Assembly (NCBI GenBank): GCA_026195755.1
Contig: JAPHRL010000019.1
Span: 1-9,684, forward strand
Source: Kangiella sp.
GTDB taxonomy: Bacteria; Pseudomonadota; Gammaproteobacteria; Enterobacterales; Kangiellaceae
DNA: 9,684 nt
Reading direction: 5' to 3'
Shown here: positions 1-7,210 of the stretch, one piece after another
Layout of the letters: each line of letters begins with the position of its first letter
Position numbering within the stretch: the stretch's first letter is position 1
Program-made: the position numbers and the translations under genes
Notes under the pieces: generated by a model
The model's database searches: none
What the model saw: the letters and a program-made list of their open reading frames with translations, nothing else
What the model was told of the DNA's origin: nothing

Positions 1-19
1 ACTTTATTGAGACGGCTTT

Positions 20-928
20 ATGATTTTTGGCTTGGGTGAGCTGTTAGCACTATCATCGGCAATTTGCTGGGCAACAGCGATCATTTTATTCAAACATTCC
101 GGTGAAGCCCTCAGCGCGACTGCACTCAATCTCTTCAAAAATACCCTTGCTACACTTCTGTTAGTCCCCACTGCTTTATTGATGGAAGGTTTTAAATTGC
201 CGCAGTTGGATGCTGTTAACTGGACGATTGTAGCCGTTAGCGGCTTTATTGGAATTGCACTGTCCGATACCTGGTATTTTCTGGCTTTGAGAAAAGTCGG
301 GGCAGGGAATACCGCTATTGTTTCCAGTCTCTATAGTCCATTCGTTATAGTGCTATCGGTTCTTTTTTTAAATGAAACTTTGCACTGGAGCCAGTTCATA
401 GGCTTCTCGATGGTGTTGATGGGAATCGTTCTGGTGACCTGGCAACGCAATCGCAAGAATGTCGATGCACCTGTTTTGTGGCAAGGTCTTGCACTCGCAG
501 CTGGTGCTGTTTTCCTAAATGCTGTCGGTGTGGTTATGGTCAAAAGAATTTTAGAGGGGGACGGCTTCTTCTGGATCATTAGCCTGCGACTTATTGGCGG
601 TATTATAGGTTCAGTTGCATTGTTACTGATTGGTCGAAAGTTCATCAGTGTGGTTCGAGAGCTAAAACAACCTAGAGACTGGCGCATATTAATTATCGCC
701 AGTGTGCTTGGAACTTATATCTCGATGATGCTTTGGCTGGGGGGATATAAATACACGAGTGCCATAAAAGCCTCGGTACTGAATGAAACCTCAATCGTGT
801 TTATTGTGCTATTTGCCTGGCTATTCCTGAAGGAAGAAATCAATCGTCGACGTTTAGTGGGGGTGGTACTGGCCTTCCTTGGCGTGATTGTATTTGTTTG
901 CAATAGTGGTGGTCAGAATTCAGCGTAA
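20..928 (+). CDS. EamA-type (DMT superfamily) membrane transporter
   Basis: A 302-residue, very hydrophobic inner-membrane protein with two repeated EamA halves (about residues 7-140 and 154-294), predicted as ten helices near 5-25, 34-54, 67-88, 96-118, 125-142, 152-173, 185-203, 222-242, 248-271 and 278-294. Each half ends with the same pattern: an acidic pair (N118-E119-T120; K271-E272-E273), then a Gly-rich final helix. GNTAIVSSLYSP (96-107) is typical of the family's fourth helix. Length is normal. Family members export or import metabolites such as amino acids or nucleotides; the substrate cannot be told from sequence. The start at 20 is chosen because an in-frame TGA lies at 8-10; the ribosome site is weak (GAGACGG, 9-15 region). 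The promoter and left neighbour lie outside the window. It converges on pyruvate kinase. Family assignment is secure; function is open. Confidence 0.93.
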   Translation: MIFGLGELLALSSAICWATAIILFKHSGEALSATALNLFKNTLATLLLVPTALLMEGFKLPQLDAVNWTIVAVSGFIGIALSDTWYFLALRKVGAGNTAIVSSLYSPFVIVLSVLFLNETLHWSQFIGFSMVLMGIVLVTWQRNRKNVDAPVLWQGLALAAGAVFLNAVGVVMVKRILEGDGFFWIISLRLIGGIIGSVALLLIGRKFISVVRELKQPRDWRILIIASVLGTYISMMLWLGGYKYTSAIKASVLNETSIVFIVLFAWLFLKEEINRRRLVGVVLAFLGVIVFVCNSGGQNSA

Positions 929-955
929 CCATTAATGCAAGAGCTAAGTGTTAGA

Positions 956-2401
956 CTAAAAAACTTGACCGACACGAACGATTTTCATCGCGTTAGTACC
1001 ACCTAGAACACCCATCGAGTCGCCTTTGGTAATAATCACCAAGTCACCGTCTTCTACGAAGTTGCGTAATCGTAGTTCTTCAACCGCAAGTCGATTAACG
1101 TCATGCTTAGCCAGTACTGTTGGGTCGAACTCAATCGCTTCAACGCCACGATACAGCGCAACTTTGCGTAGCGTCTGTTCGTTACGGCTTAAAGCAAAGA
1201 TTGGCATGCCTGAGCGGATACGTGATAACCATAAAGTGGTGGAGCCAGACTCGGTCAATGCGATAATTGCTTTAACCCCTTTGAGGTGATTGGCGGTGTA
1301 CATTGTTGACATAGCAATTGCTTCATCAATCAACTCAAATGACATTTCATTGCGATGGCGTGACATGCGAATCATGGATTGCTTCTCTGCACCTAGACAG
1401 ACATTAGCCATGGCTTGAACGGTGCGTGCAGGGTTGTCGCCTGTCGCAGTTTCAGCGCTTAACATCACTGCATCGGTACCATCCAGCACTGCATTGGCTA
1501 CATCGAAGACTTCGGCTCGCGTCGGAATAGGGTTGTGGATCATGCTTTCCATCATTTGCGTAGCGGTGATAACCACACGATTGAGCGCTCGTGAACGTGA
1601 GATTATGTGTTTTTGTACACCTATTAATTGAGCATCGCCAATTTCAACACCTAGATCACCACGCGCTACCATAACCGCATCGGATGCCATGATGATGGAG
1701 TCTAAGATTTTATCGTCGTTAACGGTTTCAGCACGCTCAATTTTTGCTACCAGGTTGCTGTTGCCACCTGCCTTTTGCAGCAGCTTACGAGCTTCATGCA
1801 TATCGTCAGCACTTCGTGGGAATGAAACAGCCAGGTAGTCAACATGCATTGCAGCGGCAATTTTGATGTCTGAGCGATCTTTGTCTGTTAGAGCTGGCGC
1901 TGAAAGACCGCCACCCAATAGGTTAATGCCTTTATTATTGCTTAAAACGCCACCAATAATAACCTCGGTAATAATTTCAGTTGTGGTCAGGCGTTTAACT
2001 TCCAGTTGAATACGGCCATCATCCAGCATTAAATGATTGCCTTCCTTTAGATCAGAAGGAAGCTGTTTGTAGTCAATTCCGACACGCTCCTCATCACCTG
2101 CCTCTTTTTCCAGTTCTGAATCCAGAATGAAGGTTGCTCCAACCTCTAAGTTGATTTTGCCGTTCTTAAAACGAGCTATACGAATTTTTGGGCCTTGTAA
2201 GTCACCCAGAATAGCAATATAGCGATTCATCTCACGAGACAGTCTGCGGATCTGTTCCGCTCGGTGGATATGATCTTTGGCTTCGCCGTGAGAAAAGTTT
2301 AATCGAAATACATTGGCGCCAGCTTTGATTAATGAGCGAATGGTTTCATCAGATTCTGTAGCGGGGCCCAAGGTGGCCACTATTTTAGTGCGTTTAAACA
2401 T
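956..2401 (-). CDS. pyk: Pyruvate kinase, PykA (type II) class
   Basis: Converts phosphoenolpyruvate and ADP to pyruvate and ATP, the last step of glycolysis, in the cytosol. The 481-residue length matches E. coli PykA (about 480). Visible motifs: RTKIVATLGPAT at the N-terminus (4-15); R33/N35/S37/D67 in the nucleotide and cation site (LNFSHG, GDLQGPK); the small B domain roughly 70-170 with LLDDGR-like LMLDDGR; LSNNKGINLLGGGLSAPALT as in PykA; the catalytic signature VAKIERAE with K220 and metal ligand E222; ARGDLGVE with D249; ITATQMMESM and GTDAVMLSAET. The C-terminal domain (about 345-481) carries the SGSTTLWLSRIR and TKGDSMGVLGGTN segments. In E. coli the PykA isozyme is activated by AMP and sugar monophosphates; whether that holds here is inference. 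The start ATG at 2401 gives the usual N-terminus, although its ribosome site is weak. It appears to be monocistronic, convergent with the EamA transporter 27 bp away. Confidence 0.98.
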   Translation of the reverse strand: MFKRTKIVATLGPATESDETIRSLIKAGANVFRLNFSHGEAKDHIHRAEQIRRLSREMNRYIAILGDLQGPKIRIARFKNGKINLEVGATFILDSELEKEAGDEERVGIDYKQLPSDLKEGNHLMLDDGRIQLEVKRLTTTEIITEVIIGGVLSNNKGINLLGGGLSAPALTDKDRSDIKIAAAMHVDYLAVSFPRSADDMHEARKLLQKAGGNSNLVAKIERAETVNDDKILDSIIMASDAVMVARGDLGVEIGDAQLIGVQKHIISRSRALNRVVITATQMMESMIHNPIPTRAEVFDVANAVLDGTDAVMLSAETATGDNPARTVQAMANVCLGAEKQSMIRMSRHRNEMSFELIDEAIAMSTMYTANHLKGVKAIIALTESGSTTLWLSRIRSGMPIFALSRNEQTLRKVALYRGVEAIEFDPTVLAKHDVNRLAVEELRLRNFVEDGDLVIITKGDSMGVLGGTNAMKIVRVGQVF

Positions 2402-2432
2402 AGGGTTTTGTGCTCAGTGTTTGATACATAAC

Positions 2433-2460
2433 AGTGTAAAGGCAGACTTTATAAAAACAA
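2433..2460 (-). promoter_or_regulatory. Weak candidate promoter for pyruvate kinase
   Basis: On the minus strand, TTGTTT (2455-2460) and TACACT (2433-2438) are separated by 16 bases and lie 32-59 bases upstream of the pyk ATG. Matches to the sigma-70 consensus are 3/6 and 4/6. TATAAA just upstream is an alternative -10. The region between pyk and the RND terminator is AT-rich, so chance matches are likely; only the presence of some promoter here is probable. Confidence 0.25.
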
Positions 2461-2528
2461 CACCATTGTAGATAAAAAAGGGAAGGGCTGCTATTGATCA
2501 GTATTAAGTTTTTATAAAACATAAGTAT

Positions 2529-2555
2529 AAAAAAAAGGGGCAGATAGCCCCTTTT
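2529..2555 (-). terminator. Rho-independent terminator of the RND operon
   Basis: GGGGC (2537-2541) and GCCCC (2547-2551) pair around a five-base loop. The stem is extended by A/T pairs and followed, on the minus strand, by a run of eight T (A run at 2529-2536). It begins 20 bases past the permease stop codon, so it ends the adaptor-permease transcript and insulates pyruvate kinase. Confidence 0.9.
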
Positions 2556-2575
2556 GTATTATGTTGATAATAAAC

Positions 2576-5500
2576 TTAATTGTTGTCGTATGCTTCCTTA
2601 TCTCTGGCAATACTCTTCGCATCTCGTCTTAAGAACCAGTCTTTAGCACTACCTAGAGCAACATACAGGCAGGGTACCCAAATTAGCGTAATCACTGTTG
2701 CAAAAACGATACCAAATGCCAACGAGACAGCCATTGGGATCACTAACTGTGCCTGCAAGCTGGTTTCAGTAGTAATCGGTAACAAACCAAAGAAGGTCGT
2801 TAATGATGTTAGGATGATCGCTCGGAAACGTCGTGTACCAGCATTGACAGCTGCTTCGATGCGTGACATTCCTTCTTCACGTGCTCTGCCAATAAAGTCA
2901 ACCATCAATAAACTGTCGTTCACCACGACTCCTGATAAGGCAATAATACCAAAGAAGGAGAACATGCTGAGATTAATATCTAACAGCAAGTGACCAACCA
3001 TGGCACCGATAATACCAAATGGAATCGCAGACATAACTACCAGAGGTTTGATGTAAGATTTTAATGGTATCGCCATTAATCCGTAAATAAGAATTAGAGC
3101 TATTAATCCGCCAATCCCTAACTCACTAGTCAGCTTTTGCTGATCTTCACTTGGGCCACCGGGCTCTAATTTTACGGTCGGATGTTCTGCCAAAATTGCT
3201 GGTATAACATTTTCCATCATATCCTGGTTGATTTCACCTGAGGTAATAGTTGCCTGAGGGCTAACATCTGCATTGATACGGTTTGCTCGCACACCGTCGA
3301 TTCGTGAAATTCGCGAAAATCCTTCTTGGACATCGTAATTAGCAACATCTGTGAAGGTCACATACTCACCAGACGGCGTTCTGATTGGCATTTGTTCCAG
3401 GTTACCGATTGAACGTCTGTCTTCCAGAGGGTAGCGCACAAAAACTTTTACCTCTTCATTGTCGCGCAAGAAACGTTGAGCCTCGGAGCCATAGAAAGCG
3501 TTGCGAACCTGTTGGGAGAGTATTTGTGTACTTAACCCTAAGTTGTATCCATGAGGTTTCACCTCAACTACAATTTCTTCTTTACCACCGGACAAGTTGT
3601 CACTGATGTCATAAACTCCATCATACTCAGCCAATTTGGCGCGCATTTTTTCGGTGACGATCTGTAGTTCGTTAATATCTGTACCAACCAGTCGATAGCC
3701 AACGCCGTCGCCACCTGGACCTCCGCCACCGCCACCGAAGCTGATTTCCTCTACTGCAGGCAGGGTGCCTACCATGTCACGCCAACGGTCGATGAGTTCA
3801 AATTGATGAATCGGCAAGTTTTCACTTTTCACCAACTCTGTCCACATATAGGCACCGGTATTTTCCCGAGTCCACATAAAGGCATGTTGGAATACACCAA
3901 CACCATGCTCAGCTTCTACTTCATTATGTAGTTCATTGAGCTTATCCCACACAATCTGCACGTTGCTCATGGCTTGCTCGGCAGTCGCACCTTCAGCCAT
4001 TTTAATCTCTACAAAAACGCCATCATTTGGAATGGACGGAAACAAACTGGTTTTTACCCAACCGCTGCCAATAAAGCCGATGGTTGTGATAAATAATAAG
4101 CAGACAAAGGTTAGAATTGTCAGGCCTCTATATTTTAAAAGTAGTTCAAGTTTTGGTCTGTAAACGTTATTGATGAAGCGGGACAAAAGGTCTTTTACTT
4201 TTAGGCGGATTGCACGGAAGAAGCCTTTAACTGCTCGAACTTTCGGGTTTTTGGTATCTTCTAGCTTGTTCAGTTTCATGTGTGCCAAGTGGGCTGGCAG
4301 AATAAGTTTTGACTCAACTAGTGAGAACATTAAGCAAAACATTACGACCAGTCCCATGGATGCCATCGCATTGCTCCATGGCCCGCTGATTGCCAGCATT
4401 GGATAGAAAGCTGCTATGGTCGTCAGTACACCAAAGGTTGCGGGAAGGGCGACTCTTTTAGAGCCTTCAACCACACTATCAATGCTGTGCCCCTTTTCCT
4501 CAATCGAGGCCCAGGCGCTCTCCGCAATAATAATCGCATCATCGACCACGATCCCCAGCACCAGAATAAAGCCGAAGAGGGTAATCATGTTGATGGTCAT
4601 GGCGAAACCCGGATACATATACATTAAAGCAAATGCCCCCAGGAAACAGAGTGGGATACCAATCATGACCCAGAATGCCAGCTTAAAGCGTAGGAAAAGA
4701 GCTAGAACGATAAAGACCAGCAAGATACCCATCAGCATGTTCTTCTGCATCATCTCCAAGCGACCTTTAAGGTAGTAGGTCCCATCACCCCAGGCTTCTA
4801 TAGATAATCCGGCCGGGAGGGTAGGTGTCTTGTTATCCAGGTATGAGTAAATTTGTTCAGCAATGAGCAGATCGTCTGACTCTAAAGACGAACGAACTCT
4901 CAAACTGACCGTTGGCTTGCCATCAAAACGAGACAGGAAATTCCATTCAGCAAAGCCATCATCAATCGCCGCAACATCTGCGAGTAATAATGTTGTACCA
5001 TCTGGTCGGGTAATGACAGGAATCTTGGCAAAGTCATAAGCATCGTAGGCTTGATTCTTGGTTCTGACCAGGATATCGCCACCTAATGTTTTAATGGTAC
5101 CGCTTGGTAAGTCCAGAGAGTGGCTACGAACCGCGTTTGCTACGTCTTGTAGCGTTAATCCGTACTTACGTAATTGATAATCACTAACCTGAATGCCCAC
5201 TTCATAGGGACGCGCTCCCTCTACTTCAACCAGACTAACATGAGGAAGTGCCAGTAATTCATCTTTGATATCTTTGGCGTATTCTTTGAGCGTTCGTTCA
5301 TTAGCATCGCCAAACACATTAAGTCGCATAACTTGACGCTGCATGCGATTTTCATAGATAACAGGGCGCTCAGCAAGATCGGGTAGATTTGGAATGGCAT
5401 CCACTCTAACCTTGATTTCATCCATAACATTGGAAACTTCGTAGTTATCTTCGATTTCTATATTGAGGCTTCCCATGCCTTCGGAAGCTGTCGAAGTGAC

Positions 5501-5761
5501 CTTTTTGATCCCTTCAATGTCCTTAATATTTTCCTCAATCAGGATAACGATTCCTTCCTCAACTTCCTGAGGAGCTGCGCCAGGGTAGGGCACTTGGATG
5601 CTTACTGAGTTGGTGATAATGTCTGGAAAGACCTGTTGACGAAGGTGACTAAGACCAATAAACCCTGCAACAATGATAAAGATCATTAATAGATTTGCCG
5701 CAACTGCGTTGCGCGCAAACCAGGAAATGATCCCACTGTGTGTATCGTATTGTTTGACCAT
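2576..5761 (-). CDS. RND efflux permease (AcrB-like inner-membrane pump)
   Basis: A 1061-residue proton-driven pump of the resistance-nodulation-division family, expected to work as an inner-membrane trimer moving substrates from the periplasm or membrane into an outer-membrane channel. Visible layout: amphipathic N-terminus and TM1 (about 23-40); first porter loop (about 41-340) opening with QVFPDI and SIQVPYPGAAPQEVE; TM2-TM6 (about 343-490); a basic cytosolic linker; TM7 (about 547-566); second porter loop (about 567-880); TM8-TM12 (about 885-1035). TM4 has the proton-relay pair D407-D408 in GIVVDDAIIIAES. TM10 reads GVVVNDSLLMVDF, so Asn948 stands where AcrB has Lys940. A loop of six glycines follows F675. 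The adaptor gene lies 11 bp upstream in the same operon. No outer-membrane factor is adjacent, so a TolC-like protein encoded elsewhere is inferred. Drug, detergent or lipid substrates are all possible; a CusA-type metal pump is less likely because no Met-rich site was noticed. Confidence 0.96.
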   Translation of the reverse strand: MVKQYDTHSGIISWFARNAVAANLLMIFIIVAGFIGLSHLRQQVFPDIITNSVSIQVPYPGAAPQEVEEGIVILIEENIKDIEGIKKVTSTASEGMGSLNIEIEDNYEVSNVMDEIKVRVDAIPNLPDLAERPVIYENRMQRQVMRLNVFGDANERTLKEYAKDIKDELLALPHVSLVEVEGARPYEVGIQVSDYQLRKYGLTLQDVANAVRSHSLDLPSGTIKTLGGDILVRTKNQAYDAYDFAKIPVITRPDGTTLLLADVAAIDDGFAEWNFLSRFDGKPTVSLRVRSSLESDDLLIAEQIYSYLDNKTPTLPAGLSIEAWGDGTYYLKGRLEMMQKNMLMGILLVFIVLALFLRFKLAFWVMIGIPLCFLGAFALMYMYPGFAMTINMITLFGFILVLGIVVDDAIIIAESAWASIEEKGHSIDSVVEGSKRVALPATFGVLTTIAAFYPMLAISGPWSNAMASMGLVVMFCLMFSLVESKLILPAHLAHMKLNKLEDTKNPKVRAVKGFFRAIRLKVKDLLSRFINNVYRPKLELLLKYRGLTILTFVCLLFITTIGFIGSGWVKTSLFPSIPNDGVFVEIKMAEGATAEQAMSNVQIVWDKLNELHNEVEAEHGVGVFQHAFMWTRENTGAYMWTELVKSENLPIHQFELIDRWRDMVGTLPAVEEISFGGGGGGPGGDGVGYRLVGTDINELQIVTEKMRAKLAEYDGVYDISDNLSGGKEEIVVEVKPHGYNLGLSTQILSQQVRNAFYGSEAQRFLRDNEEVKVFVRYPLEDRRSIGNLEQMPIRTPSGEYVTFTDVANYDVQEGFSRISRIDGVRANRINADVSPQATITSGEINQDMMENVIPAILAEHPTVKLEPGGPSEDQQKLTSELGIGGLIALILIYGLMAIPLKSYIKPLVVMSAIPFGIIGAMVGHLLLDINLSMFSFFGIIALSGVVVNDSLLMVDFIGRAREEGMSRIEAAVNAGTRRFRAIILTSLTTFFGLLPITTETSLQAQLVIPMAVSLAFGIVFATVITLIWVPCLYVALGSAKDWFLRRDAKSIARDKEAYDNN

Positions 5762-5769
5762 CTGCGAAT

Positions 5770-5774
5770 TCCTT
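5770..5774 (-). promoter_or_regulatory. Ribosome binding site of the RND permease
   Basis: AAGGA on the minus strand overlaps the TAA stop of the adaptor gene and sits 8 bases before the permease ATG at 5761. It fixes that start and suggests coupled translation of the two pump subunits. Confidence 0.8.
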
Positions 5775-6990
5775 ATTGCTTAGCTGTGTCAGAGTTCGAG
5801 CTTAGCGTGTTGTCTTTTGTATTCGCTTTGCCGGAGTTAGCCTGGCTTCCCACTTTCTGAACTTTCATGCCATTAACGGGATTGTGAACTGGGGTAACGA
5901 TAACTTCGTCACCAGCCTTTAAACCACTATCAATATAGATGGTGTTGGCCTCAGTCCTTGCCAAGGTGACTTGTTGTATTCGAACTTCGCTTTCATTCTC
6001 TAGAATTAGGACGCTATTTCCAAAATACAGTGCTTGCCTCGGTAATCCAATTAAGCCCTCGCGTTGCTTGCCAGCAATCTCTGCTCGAACAAATGTACCG
6101 AATCTTAGCGGTTTATCATTGTTACTCTCTGCCTTTAAATTATAAGGATCCTTAATTTGAGCAACTAAATAAGTTAAGCGGTTAGTTTGCTCAACAACCC
6201 CTTCGGTACGAACAATTTTGCCAAACCAGTTTTGTTCTTGTCCTGCGTAAGTGCCGAGCAATCGGACATCGGGCTGAACTTCAGGGTTTTCCATATCCGG
6301 TAAGCGTAGATAAGCTAGCTCTTGATCCGGAACCGGCAAGCGAACTTCAGCATATTCAGTGCCGTAGAGGGTAGCAGCTTGGCTCCCCATGTTGACAAAT
6401 TGGCCTAAACCAACCATTTTACTCTGAATCAGCGCATCGAACGTTGCTTTGACTTTGGTTCTCTCCAGATCGCGACGGGCGCGCATTAGATCGGCTTCCG
6501 CAGACTGAACCGAAGCTTCAGCTTGTTTGAGCTGTGGGAGTCGTAAAGCCAGATCAGAAGGTTCTCCTTTACCAATCTTCTTCCAGTCTTTACGAGCTTG
6601 CTCGGTTCTGGCTTGAGCATCTTGATAACTTGCCTGGGCTTGTGCAAGGGCGGCTTCAGCACTACGCACATTGGCGACATAGTTAGCTGGGTCAATAGTG
6701 AAAAGAGTTTCACCTTTTTCAACAAAAGCACCTACCCGAAAATTATCAGATATGCCAATAACGCGACCACTCACCTCGGTAACCAGTGTTGAGTTTTCCA
6801 CTGGCAGGACTGGTCCTTGGCTGTCAACGATGAATTGAATGTCTTCACTTTCGACAGTTTTAGTTTCAACCACGATGGCTTGGACAAAAGGTTTCTTTTT
6901 TGGTGGTTCGGGCTTCATACTGATGAGGCCCCAAATAATTCCGATTGTTGCGATAACAATTGAAACACCAACTACGATTCTTTTGGTCAT
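5773..6990 (-). CDS. RND periplasmic adaptor subunit (membrane fusion protein)
   Basis: A 405-residue adaptor that would link the RND permease to an outer-membrane channel. Domains in order: one N-terminal membrane segment (about 5-24) after a KR pair, with no lipobox Cys, so it is anchored by the helix rather than by lipid; a proline/lysine linker (27-34); first half of the lipoyl domain (about 67-102, VSGRVIGI..VEKGETLFTIDP); an Ala/Gln-rich helical hairpin (about 103-178) with its tip near 137-147; second lipoyl half (179-210, ending in ALIQSKMVGLGQFVNMGSQ); beta-barrel (about 213-305); membrane-proximal domain (about 311-376, IGLPRQAL..GLKAGDEVIVT); and a polar Ser/Asn/Lys tail (381-405). 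The hairpin tip GKGEPSDLALRLPQL does not carry the exact R-x3-L-x6-S pattern of AcrA. The start at 6990 puts the membrane segment at the N-terminus and has a modest GCGGGA ribosome site. It is first in the operon. Confidence 0.94.
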   Translation of the reverse strand: MTKRIVVGVSIVIATIGIIWGLISMKPEPPKKKPFVQAIVVETKTVESEDIQFIVDSQGPVLPVENSTLVTEVSGRVIGISDNFRVGAFVEKGETLFTIDPANYVANVRSAEAALAQAQASYQDAQARTEQARKDWKKIGKGEPSDLALRLPQLKQAEASVQSAEADLMRARRDLERTKVKATFDALIQSKMVGLGQFVNMGSQAATLYGTEYAEVRLPVPDQELAYLRLPDMENPEVQPDVRLLGTYAGQEQNWFGKIVRTEGVVEQTNRLTYLVAQIKDPYNLKAESNNDKPLRFGTFVRAEIAGKQREGLIGLPRQALYFGNSVLILENESEVRIQQVTLARTEANTIYIDSGLKAGDEVIVTPVHNPVNGMKVQKVGSQANSGKANTKDNTLSSNSDTAKQ

Positions 6991-7038
6991 TATTTTTTCC
7001 CGCTTAACAAAATTTTAGGATTACTCCAACTCGAAGCT

Positions 7039-7067
7039 ATTATAACGCCTGCACATTTTTATAACCT
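7039..7067 (-). promoter_or_regulatory. Candidate promoter of the RND efflux operon
   Basis: The minus strand has a perfect TATAAT at 7039-7044, about 50 bases upstream of the adaptor ATG. The hexamer 17 bases further up is AGGTTA (7062-7067), a poor -35. A strong -10 with a poor -35 is common at activator-dependent or repressed promoters. An inverted repeat (TAACCT 7062-7067, AGGTTA 7087-7092) covers the -35 position. Transcription would start near 7032. Confidence 0.5.
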
Positions 7068-7131
7068 AATGTTCAGTAATGACAAAAGGTTAACAAATGT
7101 TTCAATGCTATATTTTACAGACTGAAATGTG

Positions 7132-7159
7132 AAAAAAAGGTGCTAAGAGCACCTTTTTT
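7132..7159 (-). terminator. Rho-independent terminator of the S9 peptidase gene
   Basis: GGTGCT (7139-7144) pairs with AGCACC (7148-7153) around a three-base loop. An A run (7132-7138) and a T run (7154-7159) flank the stem, so it has a T tract on either strand. It lies about 50 bases past the peptidase stop codon and upstream of the RND promoter, and so separates the two minus-strand units. No plus-strand gene upstream needs it. Confidence 0.9.
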
Positions 7160-7210
7160 ACTGTTTTTAGATAGCGGTTGGCTATGAATGGTTTAGTTCG
7201 ATAGTCTGAA

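Noticed and set aside
331..687. A 118-codon open frame on the minus strand inside the EamA transporter
   Set aside because: It lies wholly within an intact conserved gene, and its product is basic and low in complexity, as expected for a shadow frame.
2402..2528. AT-rich gap upstream of pyruvate kinase as a riboswitch or small RNA
   Set aside because: I found no GC stem or known motif in it; only a weak promoter candidate can be supported.
4416..4775. A 119-codon open frame on the plus strand opposite the RND permease
   Set aside because: It is antisense to a well-conserved membrane region of the permease, its product resembles no family I know, and it has no clear ribosome site.
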